Source: Sycobia sp. Sy_11 (taxonomy: Eukaryota > Arthropoda > Insecta > Hymenoptera > Epichrysomallidae). Taken from it: 64,000 nucleotides of DNA. Where the stretch lies: NCBI GenBank assembly GCA_018907035.1, contig JACCIC010000040.1, positions 816,001 through 880,000 of the forward strand. The letters are read 5' to 3'. The notes under the pieces are model-generated. The model did no database searches and was not told the origin of the DNA. It was given only the letters and a program-made list of their open reading frames with translations. Position numbers and translations under genes: made by a program. Position 1 is the first letter of the stretch; each line of letters opens with the position of its first letter. Below are positions 14,154 to 26,766 of the stretch, piece by piece.

Positions 14154-14190
14154 TATAAAAGACCAGGCACCGTGCGATCTTTGTCATTAT
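14154..14190 (+). promoter_or_regulatory. Core promoter of CAP gene A (TATA + initiator)
   Basis: TATAAAAG lies at 14154-14161. A TCATT initiator-like site has its A at 14186, 32 bases from the first T of the TATA box, which is standard spacing for arthropod core promoters. This would give a 5' UTR of about 165 bases before the ATG at 14351. Whether transcription starts here is inferred from spacing only. Confidence 0.5.
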
Positions 14191-14350
14191 CTTTCGGTTC
14201 ATAAATACGTCGAATTTATTCCCGCAAGCCACGGTACATTCCATACAGCAATTAATATTTTATTTTCATAATCAAATTATCGATTTCATTAATTCAGTCA
14301 AATATTGAATAAAATATACTACTATTTTAGAAATTTAAACTAACGACATA

Positions 14351-17300
14351 ATGGGCAAACAACTACAGTTCGTATTTTTGTTACTCTCAGTGCTGATTGG
14401 CTTTTCAGAATGTAATTCTTACTGCCATATACGCAACTGCGCAAATAATACGCACACTCTCTGCAAATATCCCGTAAGTATCTAATAATTATTTTTGTAC
14501 AATTAAAAAAATAGTCCACCAATGCTTAAATTTTGACAAAATTATTGCTTAAATTTCATAATGTTTTAAATTTATACGTATGTTATCATAATTTCTTAAA
14601 ATTGTCAAGTCAATTTAGATATATAAGTTTAAGTAAAAATAAAAGTACTTTAATACTAAATAAAAAAAGTATATGAATCAATTCAAGATTAAACAATACT
14701 TGCATGTAGAAACTTAAAAATACATTAAACAAAAAGAGTTCTTAATTCTTTCGAGCAATCAATTTACTTATTAGGTATATCATCCAGGAAGACAATGCGG
14801 TTATGTTATAAGAAATGGTATAACTGAATATGAAGAAAATCGAATTCTCGCATTACACAATCAATTTAGAGATTATGTATATTCTGGATATGAAATACGT
14901 GCACGAGGCGGACCGCTGCCACCTTCCCGCTACAAAACATACTTGGTAAGTCAATGCGAAAAATTATTCTTTTCTTCAATTCATAGAAATAAGGATTTTT
15001 TGTTTATAATAATGAATAGGAACGTCTTCATTATTATTCACTTAAAATGCAATAGTTTGTCCATAAACATTTACTATTGTTATATACGCATACTATTTTC
15101 CTATACGAGAGAGCTTTCTCTTCTTTTAAGGGCTGCGCAAAAAATTGGAAGTAACGGAATGAAAAATGTCAATTTTTCCCTGATTAGTTACGCTTGTACA
15201 GATCGAGCAGGTATACTATAATATCTAACGATCCGGAACACGATCGCTCCAAAATAATGTTGCTCTATCATAAAATTTTATCCTTTGGACTTGAAAAAAT
15301 GTAGTATTATTGGTTTTCTCTGAAGGTTATATTTGAAACTAATTTGAACCTCGTAACATTTAATTAAATGATTATCTTGTAATTTGAAATTGATATAATA
15401 TGTTAAGGAGAGATCTAAGATCATTTTACAAAGTATTATAAGCTTTCATAATTACTGTATAGCCATTTTTTATCACTTAAATAGTTAAAATTTACATATA
15501 TTTCTAGACTTGCAAGATCAGACAGATATAAATAACTGATTTTGTTGAATAGAATGAATTATCTCTAATTACTCAAATAGGCTAATTTATAACTTAAAAT
15601 AAATACTTTATACTATATAATTAAAGTAATTATAATTTATAGTCGGATGAATTTTTTAATGGAAATTTTTACTTTTCACGTTGCATTCAAAGAAAGAATA
15701 ACTTTTCGATAAAAATTCCTAATACATATATTTACTCAAATACATAGTTTCTCAGTTTTTCTAATTGACGATTGACTAAATGTATACGTTTGATCGGATA
15801 ATTGCTTGCCTATGCTAGCATATGTCAATTCATCTAAACTTTGATGGATAATAACTGAAAAGCTGTAAATTTATGAGTATGGGTTCGTTAGAAATGTTTT
15901 GTTTGAAAAGCTATTCTATCTTAAAATCCGACGAACGAAAGTAGGTGGTTTCTTCTCGGCTTTCTTTTCAAAATTACTCTGACTATAAAATATTCCTAAT
16001 TTAATTATAAGAAAGTGTTTATTTTATTTTAAGTTATAGAGTATCACATCTTAGAAATGGAAGAGCGATGCTGAAATCCTAAGAGGCTTATTTTAAAATT
16101 AATTAAAATTATCTTACTCAATCTGGACCAAATTCATCACTTATATCTGATAGCTTCTCCTGTTTGTGAATTAGATATATATAATATATACACTCACGCA
16201 AGCATATACATACTAACTTAAGGCAGTATTCTACTTTAGACCCTCGAAAAGAACGCTATTTTTGTGAAATTTTTCTGAGAATGCTATTGAAAATATGGGT
16301 ATAGGATTTGAAATGCTTAATAAATACACTCTTGAAGTACATAAAAAATTGTTTTTCTATTTATTTTATGCATTTTTTATACATGTAAAGTATGGTCAAA
16401 GCCAACACCTCAAAAAGTAGGTAACCTTGTCGTGGTCGTAAAAACTTGCCGACGGATATATACAAATAGTTATATAGATAGGATAGATACAAATAGTTGT
16501 ATGGCGGCTAAAATACGAAAGAAAAAAATTGCTTTTTTCCATCTTTTTTTGCAATAAAAATATAGTTAGAATTAAAATTTTAAGTTGATTGTAGTTAGGA
16601 CGGTTGATACAAATATATAGAATATGTGTTCAAAATTTCATAAGGATCGATTCAATAGTTTTTGGGTTTTCACGACCACGGTACTTGAAAACGCTGTTTT
16701 GAGAAAAACGCGTTTAAAGTTTTTGTAAGTGAAAAATCGTAGAAAAAATTATCTTACGCTCAATCAGCGATGCCTGGGCCATACAATATGCCTTCAACTT
16801 GTTCCAGGCGAGTATTTTTATTGTATTGATACACTGCATGGCAGTTTGGCCGATTTTCAGGCCCATAATTTCCATTATTTTCAAAAGTGGGCTGAATCCT
16901 TCATTAAAAATGCAGGTAGCAGTGAGGCATGCAATTTTAACGACTTTTTTCCATTACAGACATGCTTTGATGCCATAGCCCAAACTGTTGAGTTGAAATT
17001 TTGTTATTTTGTTATTATTTGTTGTTATTTTGTTATTTTGAGTGTTTCTGCTCAAACATCTCTCCAGCAATTTCGTTTTTGTTAGATCCTCGTAGATCGG
17101 TTTCAGCACCTCTTGTACGTCACTAGCAAGAGCAGGAGGATGTTTATAATTTTTTAAAGCGTTGTTTCCTTCGGCCTTCTTATACTTGCACCAGCTGTCT
17201 GAACAGGATGTACGCTGTGGTTTAGAGTCTGTTGAGATTTTGTGGTAATAGCCGGCCCAGATCTCGTTTCGCATGCCTTCTACTGAATTTAAATTCCTTT

Positions 17301-20300
17301 CAATTGAAAAACTGTAGTTTTTAGATAACGCCTTCATTAATTTCATACTTAGATCAGCAGTCTTCACTTGTTTAATCACGACTTTTGGTTTCTTCACAAA
17401 TTCTTCGGTGCAGTTACTTTATTCGTTTTTTTTTCTCCGGCCTTCAATTTTGCAGTCTCATAAAAGGGAAGGTAATATTGAGAAGCAAAGATGTATATAT
17501 TTTGATGAGAATATATATTGTGTAATGATTTACAATAGAGGAACAGCTGTGGCAGCGAACAAGGCCAGGTAGATGGCTAATCCGGCGCGCGCGCTGGACG
17601 GGTCGGAATAGCGCGCTCAGGTAAGTGCGTTCGAAAGGTGAAAAAGTATAGTTAGACTACTTGAATCTTTCTAAAATGTTGAGCTAACATTCTTGAATAT
17701 ATTTACTTTCAAAAAATGTAAAAAAAACATTTTTTTCAATGTTGTAAAGTAGGATACTGCCTTAAGCCAAAAAAAAAATAGACGTTATTACCAAAATGTT
17801 TCTATCCAGCTCAGCAGACAAAGATTTTCCAATTTCCTAGTTAACATATTTTTCTTATATAATTATCAAAATTTGTAGCAATTTAAGTAACCATAATTTT
17901 AATATGATAAATATGAAAATAATATTTGCAAATCGTTACTTAAAAACACAAAGACTGATGGTGATTAAAACCTGGTATTTATAAGGTATCGAGTTTATAC
18001 TATAATATAATTTATATTGTTCAAATAGGTCATTCTTTAAGAACGTGAATATTTGGGGATATACTATAAAATGTATTGATTATAGTAGCATATAGAGTGT
18101 TACATTAATCTAAAATCTAAAGTATTATTTAATATCCCTAACAGTGAAAAATTAGATAAACAAGAAAGTATTAAAGTTTTTAGAACCACTTATAAAGTAT
18201 AAAAAATTACAATTGCTATGACTAAGTTCGAGAGTTTACTGTTATTGCTAAACGTACGAAGTTTATTATTTAGTTATCTCTTTCTCCTCTTAAATATTAC
18301 TTTTGACTGTGCATATAGTACAACTACATATGCTTAAACACGCATATTTATACTACGCACTTATTCAACTTCTATAATCAGAACAGCTGTTTTAAATGTA
18401 ATACACAAATTTAAATATTATCGAAACTTTAAAACAAATACGATTTTGTAACCTCAATTAATATATTATTTAATAATTATATTTTACCAGGTTTAAAGTG
18501 ACTTATTAATTAGAAAAAAAATACTAATGTAAGTCGAGAATAATTTTTTTTTTACGAAAATGATTTTAATTATAATCGAATAATAATAATTTAAACAGTC
18601 CGTTTTCAATTCTGTGTATTAAGTTTAAATTATTCCAATAACTGTGATTAAAATAACTATATATTCGCATAGAACTGGTTCTAAAATAAAATGGCGGAAT
18701 ACCCAATTAACTCATATATTAATAACAAAATATTTTCCAATATTCCACAAATATTCATTTATTGCATAATAATGACTGTTTGTCTAAATTTTTTTATTAA
18801 TATTGTAATTAATTTAATCTACTATTGTAGTTTTTATAATTTCCTAATTTTTAATTGATTATAAGTCTTCTTTAAGCTTAATAACTTAAAATAGGTATTA
18901 ACTTAATTCCATTTGTATTTTATTTTAGCATATTTTTTAACATTATTTATAATTTAATTATAACTTTTAAATACTTATTATATAGCTAATAAATTAAATA
19001 CTTAACTATAAAGATTCATAAATCTATTTACAGACATGGGATACAGAACTTGCAGATATTGCTCAAGCATGGGCGGAACAATGTATATTTTCAAATGATC
19101 AGTGCAGAAATGTTGGTAAGAATAAAATCTATTTTTTCTCTGTTTTACTTTACTATTTATTAGAAATAAGTTTATTATAAATAGTTTTTTGGTTTAATGA
19201 TATACTTGTAGTAAGGCTGCATTGCGAGAGCCTTGTTGACAATGCAACGATACCTTCAGGTTCATAAATGCACATGATCTTATTTTACAATAAAGCTATG
19301 AAACATTGTTTAAGTGTCAGTGCGCATTAATTTCAAGGCTTTCTTGATAGGGGTGACGTAATCATCCCGTCTCACGACCCTTAAGTACTGTATGCGGGCA
19401 TTTTCGAATTTCTAATGAAATATTCAGCATAACAATAATTCAAAAGTGCTAGCAACAGATTCTCGGAAAATCTTTTACCAGATCTCAGTGGTATATTTTT
19501 GAAAGAACCTAAGACCATGTAAAATCTTATTAATTTTTTGTGAGCTTAGTAATGTTTTGTCTGAATGAAAGATTCATACCAAACAGAACTACGAGACTCG
19601 AGACAATATCAGACAAATGCACTGTTATTCCATTCTTAACTCAACCCTTAGTGATTTTTTCACTTGAATTTTGGAGTTAAGTATTCTTACTGCTATAAGT
19701 TCGAACACTAAAAAGTGTTCGTACCACTCCAATTTTCTCCATAGGGTTATAAATAGAAATGAATTATTGAATTTGATTATAATTAAAAATTGTACTTATT
19801 TCGACTGTTCTGAATTAAATTAATAAATATTTTTATCGGTCTTACAGTCTTTATAATATCATACATTAGCTATAATAATGACAGTCAGACTGTCTTTGTT
19901 TATGATCACCCCAGTAGAATCTGAAATAAAACTTATTAATACAATATTTATTAATAAAGTATCAGAAAATTAAAACTAAAAATAAAATAAAATTAATAAT
20001 AAAATAAAAATAAAAATAAAAATATAATAATGATTAAAAGTACTATTTTATGTTAGTAAAGGACAGCATGACTGGCCTCACCACCTTAAATTTAGAATTA
20101 CTTTCTTGTCCGACCTTCCGGACATAGGGGGGTCCTATAAATCTTATACTAATAAATGTAGAGTGGGGATGGGGTATATAAAGTAGCTAGTTCGTGAGGA
20201 TGAACCGTAACGGTTCGAAACGTCGGACAAGAAGGTGATCCTAAATTTACAGTGGTGGGAGCAGTCAGGTTGTCCTTTACTAACATAGAATATTGTTTTG

Positions 20301-23300
20301 ATTATTTTTATTTTATTTATTATTTTTATTTTATAATAATATAGATATCGCAAATATTTTAAAAAGATAATGTAATCATGTTTCTATTGAAATTTTATCG
20401 ATTTCTTTTCTTAGAAACCAACCTATATACATCGTCGATACCGCCGTGCGATATTGATATCCTCCAATTAAACTTGGTGTTTATAAACGGTTGCGCACTT
20501 GTGTGTCGCTAATCACGTTTTTTCACTATGTCATATGACAAAAATCATGAATACTGCTACTTTTGTCCATTCTACATTTCTGATCACTCTCAATCAGTAT
20601 TCTGCTATTTCTTTTACTACTCAAATAAGGTATAAACAAAGTTATATTTGAATTTATTCATGTTTTCGACTTCAATGCTGGTATGGGGTTTAAAAATTCT
20701 ACTCATGATTTTTTATCTCAATTGCTTAAAAGCTCATGTGTAGAATTTAACAATCATAATGTTTTCCATTCTATAACTTTAGTTGGCCAGGTAGAACTCT
20801 GAATAACATAATGCTAAAAATAAAATAAAATAGTGTAATTGAACGTTTTCTTGAACTTTGGAAAATTGTAACATTTTGCCTTATCTTATCGGGCCAGGAT
20901 AAACCTCTAGACATAAAGTGTCTGAATTACCAATATCTTCTTAAATTGACTCTAACATAGGTTTGACGTTAAACCACATTTAAAAAAGTGCAATTTGCAA
21001 ATTTTTCACAACTTCGGCACTCTAAATATTGACTAGAAAATAAATATAATTGATTTTTTCTTTTAATACTCTGTCTTTCTGCCTTGTCGAAAGTCCCTAG
21101 GCAACTGAAAGCAAGACCAGTGGCAAGTCAATCCAAGACTACTCTGATTTCGAATCTTTTAGTCATTTGCAGCATAATTATGGTTGCGGCATAATTCTGA
21201 CCAATAATTATGGTTCTATCCCTAATTCGGTCATGATCCTTTTATTTATAGTTAGTTAAGCCTTGACTTATCAAGTAAAATCTGACCTTTTTTGTGACGA
21301 CTATTCGCAGTTACTAATACTTCCCGATTACGAAACCCTTTTACCTCTCATAAATCCCGTACCTTAGAACGGTCGTTTTGTATTATACTTTTTTGCTCTC
21401 ACATTTACCAAATCTCTATTTTCGATGCTGCTATTATAACACTTAGCCTATATCTCAATCAGAACCATGTAGAACTTAATTTTGTTATCCTATTGATAGT
21501 ACAATTTCTTACATTTTAAATCTCTTTCACTTTTGTAATCTATTGATTTTCTGAGAAGATAACGTATGTAGGCGTTAAAATATTTAACAGAGTATGACTT
21601 AATGTATTAATATAAGGATAATCATTAAGGATTTCTAAAATTTCATTAAAAGTAAACTTTTTTAAAATTATAAAAAACACCGTCATAATAAGTATAAAAA
21701 GTAAAAATTTTGAATTTCATATACAAATAATATTTTAAACTCAATCATACTATTACTTTATTTTACTATGATATATAGAAACAGAGCTTATTTATTTGTT
21801 ACTAAATATCTCAATAACTATTAAACCAATCATTTTCATTTTTTTATTAGATTCCTTATTATACCCGGAATAATATTGGCTATATTTTATGTAAAAATAT
21901 TCTTACTTTTAGCAAATTAACAATCTTATTTCAATTAAAATCTTACAAGTCAAAATGAATCAGTCACCAAATTATTAGTGCATTACGCCATGAAGAGCGG
22001 TGGAATAAAACTGAGTTCGGTGGTCGATTCGAATTATGTGCATATTTACTTAGAAGTAAAGCAGAGTCCAATTCAAACTTTTAAGCGTTCAAGCAGTTGT
22101 TCCTCCGTCTGCCAGTAGGTGGCAATTCGTATTTTCTATGAACTGTCTAATCAAATTAACTAGTTGAAATTATTAATACCATGTAACTTATTTAAAGAAC
22201 ATCATACAACTTATAGAAGACATATCTAACTTCGGCATGAATATCCTAAACGAGTTGTGGTTCTAGTGAGTGGATACTTTTTTGTTCTGCAGATGAAACT
22301 GCCATTAATTGTACTCCATGAATATTGTTCGTATATATTCTACTTTTTTGTAAAATGTAGAAAAAAATGCATTGATCGTTCAAAAAATAAGCGATATTGA
22401 TTTTAAAAAATTCCTACCCTCAAATTTACATTCTGAAGAAAATGTATAAGAAAAGTATTTTTTATCCGGAGTCGTATTGTTGAAAACGGACAAATTTTCT
22501 ATACGAAGACTATAAATATTTTAAGCAAAACTGAAACAAAAGTATCTCGTGTACCATGCTTCTAGCATAGAAAAATGTATGTAAGTATATATGTATGCGC
22601 GCTCAGTCGACAGAGAGGATAGCCAATGAAGAAATAATATATATTTTTCGTTTCCGATATTACTGAATATAGATAGGCAATTTTTATTTTCTTTTATAAT
22701 TTTGATTTCATGACATTAATAACGCTCTTTTCTTTTCTTTTGATAAATATCTATAAGGATAATTTTTTTTAATGTTCAAATCTCAATTCCCTTGCTTGGA
22801 GAACCTGGTAAATCAGATAAGCACTTGACTGGTCAGGTACTGACGTAAACTCAGCCGTCGCTTGAACACCTCAAGCGGAAGTCACTTATTAAATTTCATA
22901 TATATCATAAGAAATAGCTAATCTTATATTTATATATTATTTTTTCTAAGAATATTTTTTTCCCAAAAAGATACTAAATTTACTGTTAACTTTCATAGAT
23001 CGTTGGGTTGTCGGTCAAAATTATGGTTATGAAATAGGATTGGCAATCGCTCTACAAGGTCTAACGGTTGATTCGATCGTCCACAAATGGTATGAAGAAG
23101 TCCTAAGATTTAATAGCAGCAATATCATTGTATTCAAGTACTTATTTTCATTATTTAAATCCAAAAATATCATCAAAATAATATAAAAATTACTATAGAA
23201 TAATATTAACTGTTACAGTCAACGCTATTCTAGAGCAACGTATACTGATCGTTTCTCTCAAATGATTTGGCAAAATACCAGAAAAATTGGCTGTGGTGCA

Positions 23301-23399
23301 ATGAGATATTTTACAGGTTATTATGCAACGCTTTTACTAGTCTGCAATTATGGTCCAAAGGGTAACTATGGCGGTAACCCGGTCTATTATATAACTTAG
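14351..23399 (+). CDS. CAP gene A: venom allergen 3 / antigen 5-like secreted protein, 5 exons
   Basis: Exons are 14351-14473, 14775-14945, 19034-19115, 22999-23137 and 23219-23399. All junctions have GT donors (GTAAG or GTACT) and AG acceptors; intron phases are 0, 0, 1, 0-like after the split codon, i.e. the last two codons joined across introns are Asp126 and Asn172. The product is 231 aa. Residues 1-22 form a hydrophobic signal peptide ([12 protein letters not shown]). Cys at 25, 30, 38, 49, 115, 122, 197 and 214 fit the antigen-5 disulfide pattern. Domain landmarks are LALHNQFR (His69), QAWAEQC, WVVGQN, KWYEEV (Glu158), the CAP1-type DRFSQMIW and the CAP2-type [12 protein letters not shown]. 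The CAP1 His is Arg183. The family comprises secreted proteins abundant in hymenopteran venom, and many relatives are expressed in other tissues. Whether this one is a venom component cannot be seen. Introns 2 and 3 are about 4 kb each and carry transposons. Confidence 0.92.
14474..14774 (+). other. Intron 1 of CAP gene A
   Basis: 301 bases, GTAAGT donor and TTAG acceptor, phase 0. AT-rich, with nothing recognisable inside. Confidence 0.85.
16218..17765 (-). mobile_element. TTAA-flanked DNA transposon with Mutator/Kolobok-like transposase remnant
   Basis: The left end reads TTAAGGCAGTATTCTACTTT. The right end is its inverted copy with one difference near position 13 (TAAAGTAGGATACTGCCTTAA at 17745-17765). 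Both ends carry TTAA, which is most simply a TTAA target duplication followed by GG...CC inverted repeats; TTAA duplication is known for Kolobok and piggyBac. Inside, on the minus strand, is a fragment of the same transposase family as in the element at 52809-55516. At 1.55 kb it lacks the N-terminal half of the transposase, so it is an internally deleted, non-autonomous copy. The subterminal sequence (ACGCGTTTTTCTC, near 16700-16712 on the minus strand) also recurs in the other copy. Confidence 0.82.
16720..17462 (-). pseudogene. Transposase C-terminal half (Mutator/Kolobok-like), broken
   Basis: Minus-strand frames contain [18 protein letters not shown], then [11 protein letters not shown] and [17 protein letters not shown]. 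After a frame change comes [14 protein letters not shown], then FNEGF, and finally [11 protein letters not shown] before a stop. Each block has a counterpart in the copy at 53154-54944 in the same order. An AT-rich simple-repeat insertion ([13 protein letters not shown] in translation) interrupts the region just before the catalytic-Glu block. The family assignment (the animal Mutator-like transposase domain, or Kolobok by ends) is my inference. Confidence 0.78.
19784..20290. repeat. Foldback/MITE-like repeat, copy 1
   Basis: It begins with AAAATTGTACTTATTTCGAC and continues through TTTTTATCGGTCTTACAGTC and GACAGTCAGACTGTC. The same sequence starts copies at 31463 and 51408, with a shorter piece at 30194. 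It contains an inner 64-bp inverted repeat (20051-20114 against 20222-20285) and the palindromic core AACCGTAACGGTTCG, which also occurs in the 51.4-kb copy. No coding capacity. Confidence 0.8.
20051..20285. repeat. 64-bp inverted repeat with 107-bp loop
   Basis: The left arm starts TGTTAGTAAAGGACAGCATG. The right arm ends with its inverted partner CAGGTTGTCCTTTACTAACA. The arms span 20051-20114 and 20222-20285 and differ at a minority of positions. The loop contains AACCGTAACGGTTCG. Confidence 0.88.
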
Positions 23400-23413
23400 T
23401 CGTAATTTTACGT

Positions 23414-23513
23414 AATAAAATATTATTTTAATAGACCATTATAGTAAAAAATTTGTTTAATATATACTATTAATATTATAAATACCTAGAATTTATATAT
23501 TGGAATAAATAAA
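23414..23513 (+). terminator. Poly(A) signals of CAP gene A
   Basis: AATAAA lies at 23414-23419, only 15 bases after the stop. Overlapping AATAAA motifs lie at 23504-23509 and 23508-23513. Which is used cannot be told. Confidence 0.6.
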
Positions 23514-23714
23514 CTAAGAAACTAAAATACTAAATCTTTTACTATAAAGTTGGACTAATTCATTATATATTATATCCAATAAGACATAGGTTCTTTGATA
23601 CATTAGGGATCCTTCAATTATATTTATGATCCACATTATGTAGGTTTCTGAGAAAGGACGTGTTTTGCGTTATTAAAAATTTATTAAAAATTATTAAAAA
23701 GAATTGGTAAAATA

Positions 23715-23977
23715 TTTCGTAAAATACTAGAAGAATTGTCTGTGTCGCAATGAGATATTTTAATGGATGTTATGCAACACTTCTCTACTAGTCTACATTT
23801 ATGGTCCGAAGGGTAACTAGCGTAGTGATTCAATCTACTGTATAAGTTACTAGTATTTCTATATAGTAAAATGTTATTTTAATAGACCATTATATTATAC
23901 ATTTTTTAAATATATTTTACTAATGTTAGAAATACATAGAATTTAGATATTGCAATAAATAATCTAAAAAACTAAAC
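23715..23977 (+). pseudogene. Tandem broken copy of CAP gene A last exon and 3' UTR
   Basis: This stretch parallels 23266-23527, the end of exon 5 plus 3' UTR of CAP gene A. Shared blocks include GCAATGAGATATTTTA, TTATGCAAC, ACTAGTCTAC, ATGGTCC.AAGGGTAACTA and, in the UTR, TATTTTAATAGACCATTATA. Coding homology is disrupted by indels and changes: the Cys codon of VCNYG is lost and a stop follows GGTAAC. Only about the last 40 codons and the UTR were copied, so it is a local duplication of the gene end, not a whole gene. Confidence 0.88.
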
Positions 23978-24187
23978 TTAATAAATCATAAATGATCTGT
24001 ATTAAGAAAATAAATCTGTAATTACTTAAAATAATTAGAAATTTATACTATAAATCTTAATAATAATACACTTTGGCAAACGTTGGTGATTGGTAAAGAA
24101 ACAAATTACAAGTGAAGTTTATGACATTGTAAGTTTAAGCTGCAACAATATGCAAATAAGAAGTTATAAAATAGTTAGCACAAATGA

Positions 24188-25148
24188 ACAGCTACAGATG
24201 GTACGCCACATGTCGTTAGATTAGATTCAGATTCTCTAAGCTTATATCAAGCACACTTCGGGTTCGCCGACAACCAGTTCGTCGATACTGGAATAGCTTA
24301 TTTCAAGTCTCATATTCTAGAAGCTTTACCCAACTTAACTCCGGAATCCGCTGCATTGAAGTTACAACTGGGACTTGAAGATGTCAGGCAGAGATTTAAC
24401 GTCGGTGTTATATACAGAAACGTTCTCATGGGAGCGGCATCTTTTCTTCACCCCATCACAGATAAAACCATTAATAAATTATTAAACGATGGACGGCCAG
24501 AAACCAAAGAGATACGTGAATTATACACAGCGTATATTAAATTTAGCGTTTTGTTAAGCAAATCATCCAATGAAGAATTTAAGTACTTTATATCGCATAG
24601 GAGTTAGATACATACTTTGTTAAATACGTTAGAATTAATTGAAATTTATTCACACGATATTATCTATGACGAATATATAACTATATGTTCTTTTGATGTG
24701 AGGTCGTCATGTAGATGGATCTGTATGGTTCTGAATGGTATTGACGATACCTCTTCCTTATCTCTAGCTCCTATGTCAGGGAAAATGTACCATACGCTCT
24801 ACTCTATTGGACGAGGATTTAGGCCGATTTTGGTGCTTACGGTGCTTGATTCAAATTCTCATAAACATGTAGCTTTATCTGCATCTGTCCGAAACGTGAT
24901 GGCCATATATGGTGGCAGGTTGATCCCATGGGGCATTTATCAGTTTGTACTTAAAAATGATATCACACATGCCTAGACATGACCCCTATTCCATGGGAAT
25001 CGTCGGCACTCTACGCTTAACACCGTCTAGTCTTATAGACTTGAGGGTAATCGCAACCAACGATATTCAGTTGTGTTGTGAAACGCGGTTATGGCGCGAA
25101 AGTCCAGAAGCGACGAAGATTTTAAATGGTTCGGAACTGTACAGTTAG
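24188..25148 (+). pseudogene. Broken intronless coding block of unknown family
   Basis: One frame is open from 24188 to a TAG at 24605-24607 and then, in the same frame, from 24608 to about 24974. The reading continues in the next frame, from about 24968 to a stop at 25146-25148. Together about 310 codons are covered by a single-gene-like track with one in-frame stop and one frameshift. Composition is clearly less AT-rich than the flanks. Text such as LEDVRQRFNVGVIYRNVL and LTPSSLIDLRVIATNDIQ has protein-like codon use. I do not recognise the family. The lack of introns, foreign composition and decay would fit an endogenous viral fragment or a retrocopy, but that is inference. Confidence 0.5.
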
Positions 25149-26766
25149 CAAAAATGAATATTATAATATAATGATACCATTTTTATTATTATTGTTATTC
25201 TTATTATTTTCTAATAATTATAAATTGAGTTTTGATACGGTTGTTCATTTCAATGTGATTAATTAGCTTGTGTTTAGGTATTCAAGGTCTAGAATAAGCA
25301 TACTACATGTATGCTTATTAGTTGCGTAGTGCCCAATGTTCTTTAAAAATGTTCATATTTTACTTTTAAGTTTACAAACTAGTAGTATTATATCAAATAA
25401 ATTCCAATTATAAGAGTGCACCCGGACTATATATAATACAAGTCTAATTTTTTATGTGACCACGATGGTTGCTCACAGTGGTATGAACCCAGAGTCACCT
25501 TTATATGAATTTAGGCGTTTCGTCCAAGTCTACCAGCATGGACTCCTGAGTAAAGCACAGTAGATTTTCCTTAGATATTCAATGGCAGATGGTCTTACGG
25601 CTATATTAATTGTCAAAATTTAATTTTTGTATGTAGAGAAAACAGAATGAATAATTTACCCCTAGCGGGAAAACCACTAATTAAAGGCACATAATTTTTA
25701 GATGCGTACAACCAATTGAAAATAAGAAGTTTAAACACCCGTCAGTATATTATTATATAAAATAAATTAACAAATAAAAGAATTCGCGCATATGCGCTGG
25801 GACACAATCTAGGTTGCGTGAAACCAAATTTAAAAAAAAATTAAATTTGTACAAATAGAGCATAATAAAGGATATAAAAATAAACGCTATATTACTTATT
25901 GAAACATATGTAAATAATACATTGAATTTTAAAAATCATTTGTCTAGTTTCATAAAGCAACGTTTTAACATTGATAATGGTCTTCCATGTAATTAAACCA
26001 AATATTAAGTTTTTATTTTATCAGAAATATGCGACGAAAAATATATTTGAAAAATGAAATTAAACTTTTAACAAAATTTAACTGAACAGAAAACAACTCA
26101 TTTTGTACGCTTCGTCCTAGACCATCTACTGGGCTTGACAAAGAAAACTTATTGATAGAGATATATTATAGGAGAAAATAGTGTGAATGTCGGAAACAGT
26201 AACATTTACTAAATTATATCTCTCTCCAATACATTTTCAAGCAGAAAGATTATATTTCCAATCATCTAGATAAATTGTAAATGATTTATAATTTTCTATT
26301 AATGAATTCTATTCAATTAATTTTGCGTATAAATGATAAATTTTTATTATTGCTTTTGAAGTATAGCTAGTAAAACCAAAATATTAAAAAAAAAGTTACA
26401 ATTTGTTTATTTACGAAATTTTTAAATCAAAGATTCTGTTAGTGAAAAAACTTTGAAAAAGCCATTTTGATTAGGTCTATTTATTTAAATATTTATTGAA
26501 AAAATCAATAATTATCAAACTTGAGATAAAAGTAAAGTAATTGTAAAATAATATACAATTTATGTTAAAAGTAAATAATCATTAGTCAAAATAATCAAAA
26601 ATTAATAATTAGATTGTCCATGGATTTATAAACCAAAGATATCCAAATTATATGAAATTTAAGAGTGCTCCATACCGCGATCCCAGCGCCACGATGAACT
26701 ATTAAAACGGAAATGAAAATGTGTAAATCGTAGATTTCGTTTTGCGTCCTCATTTTACGTTTTACA

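Larger units (their letters stand above)
14946..19033 (+). other. Intron 2 of CAP gene A
   Basis: 4088 bases, GTAAGT donor and CAG acceptor, phase 0. It is long mainly because of the TTAA-flanked transposon at 16218-17765. The rest is AT-rich with no other coding sequence seen. Confidence 0.85.
19116..22998 (+). other. Intron 3 of CAP gene A
   Basis: 3883 bases with a phase-1 donor GTAAG and a TAG acceptor. It contains the foldback repeat at 19784-20290. Small GC-richer patches near 19210-19380, 20410-20510 and 21990-22130 were not assigned. Confidence 0.85.

Noticed and set aside
14943..15221. 92-codon frame at the start of CAP gene A intron 2
   Set aside because: It begins inside the exon 2 donor region and runs into AT-rich intron sequence. 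The conserved splice structure shared with gene B explains the exon end.
16729..17085. 118-codon plus-strand frame
   Set aside because: It is antisense to the transposase fragment on the minus strand, whose blocks match the second copy at 53-55 kb.
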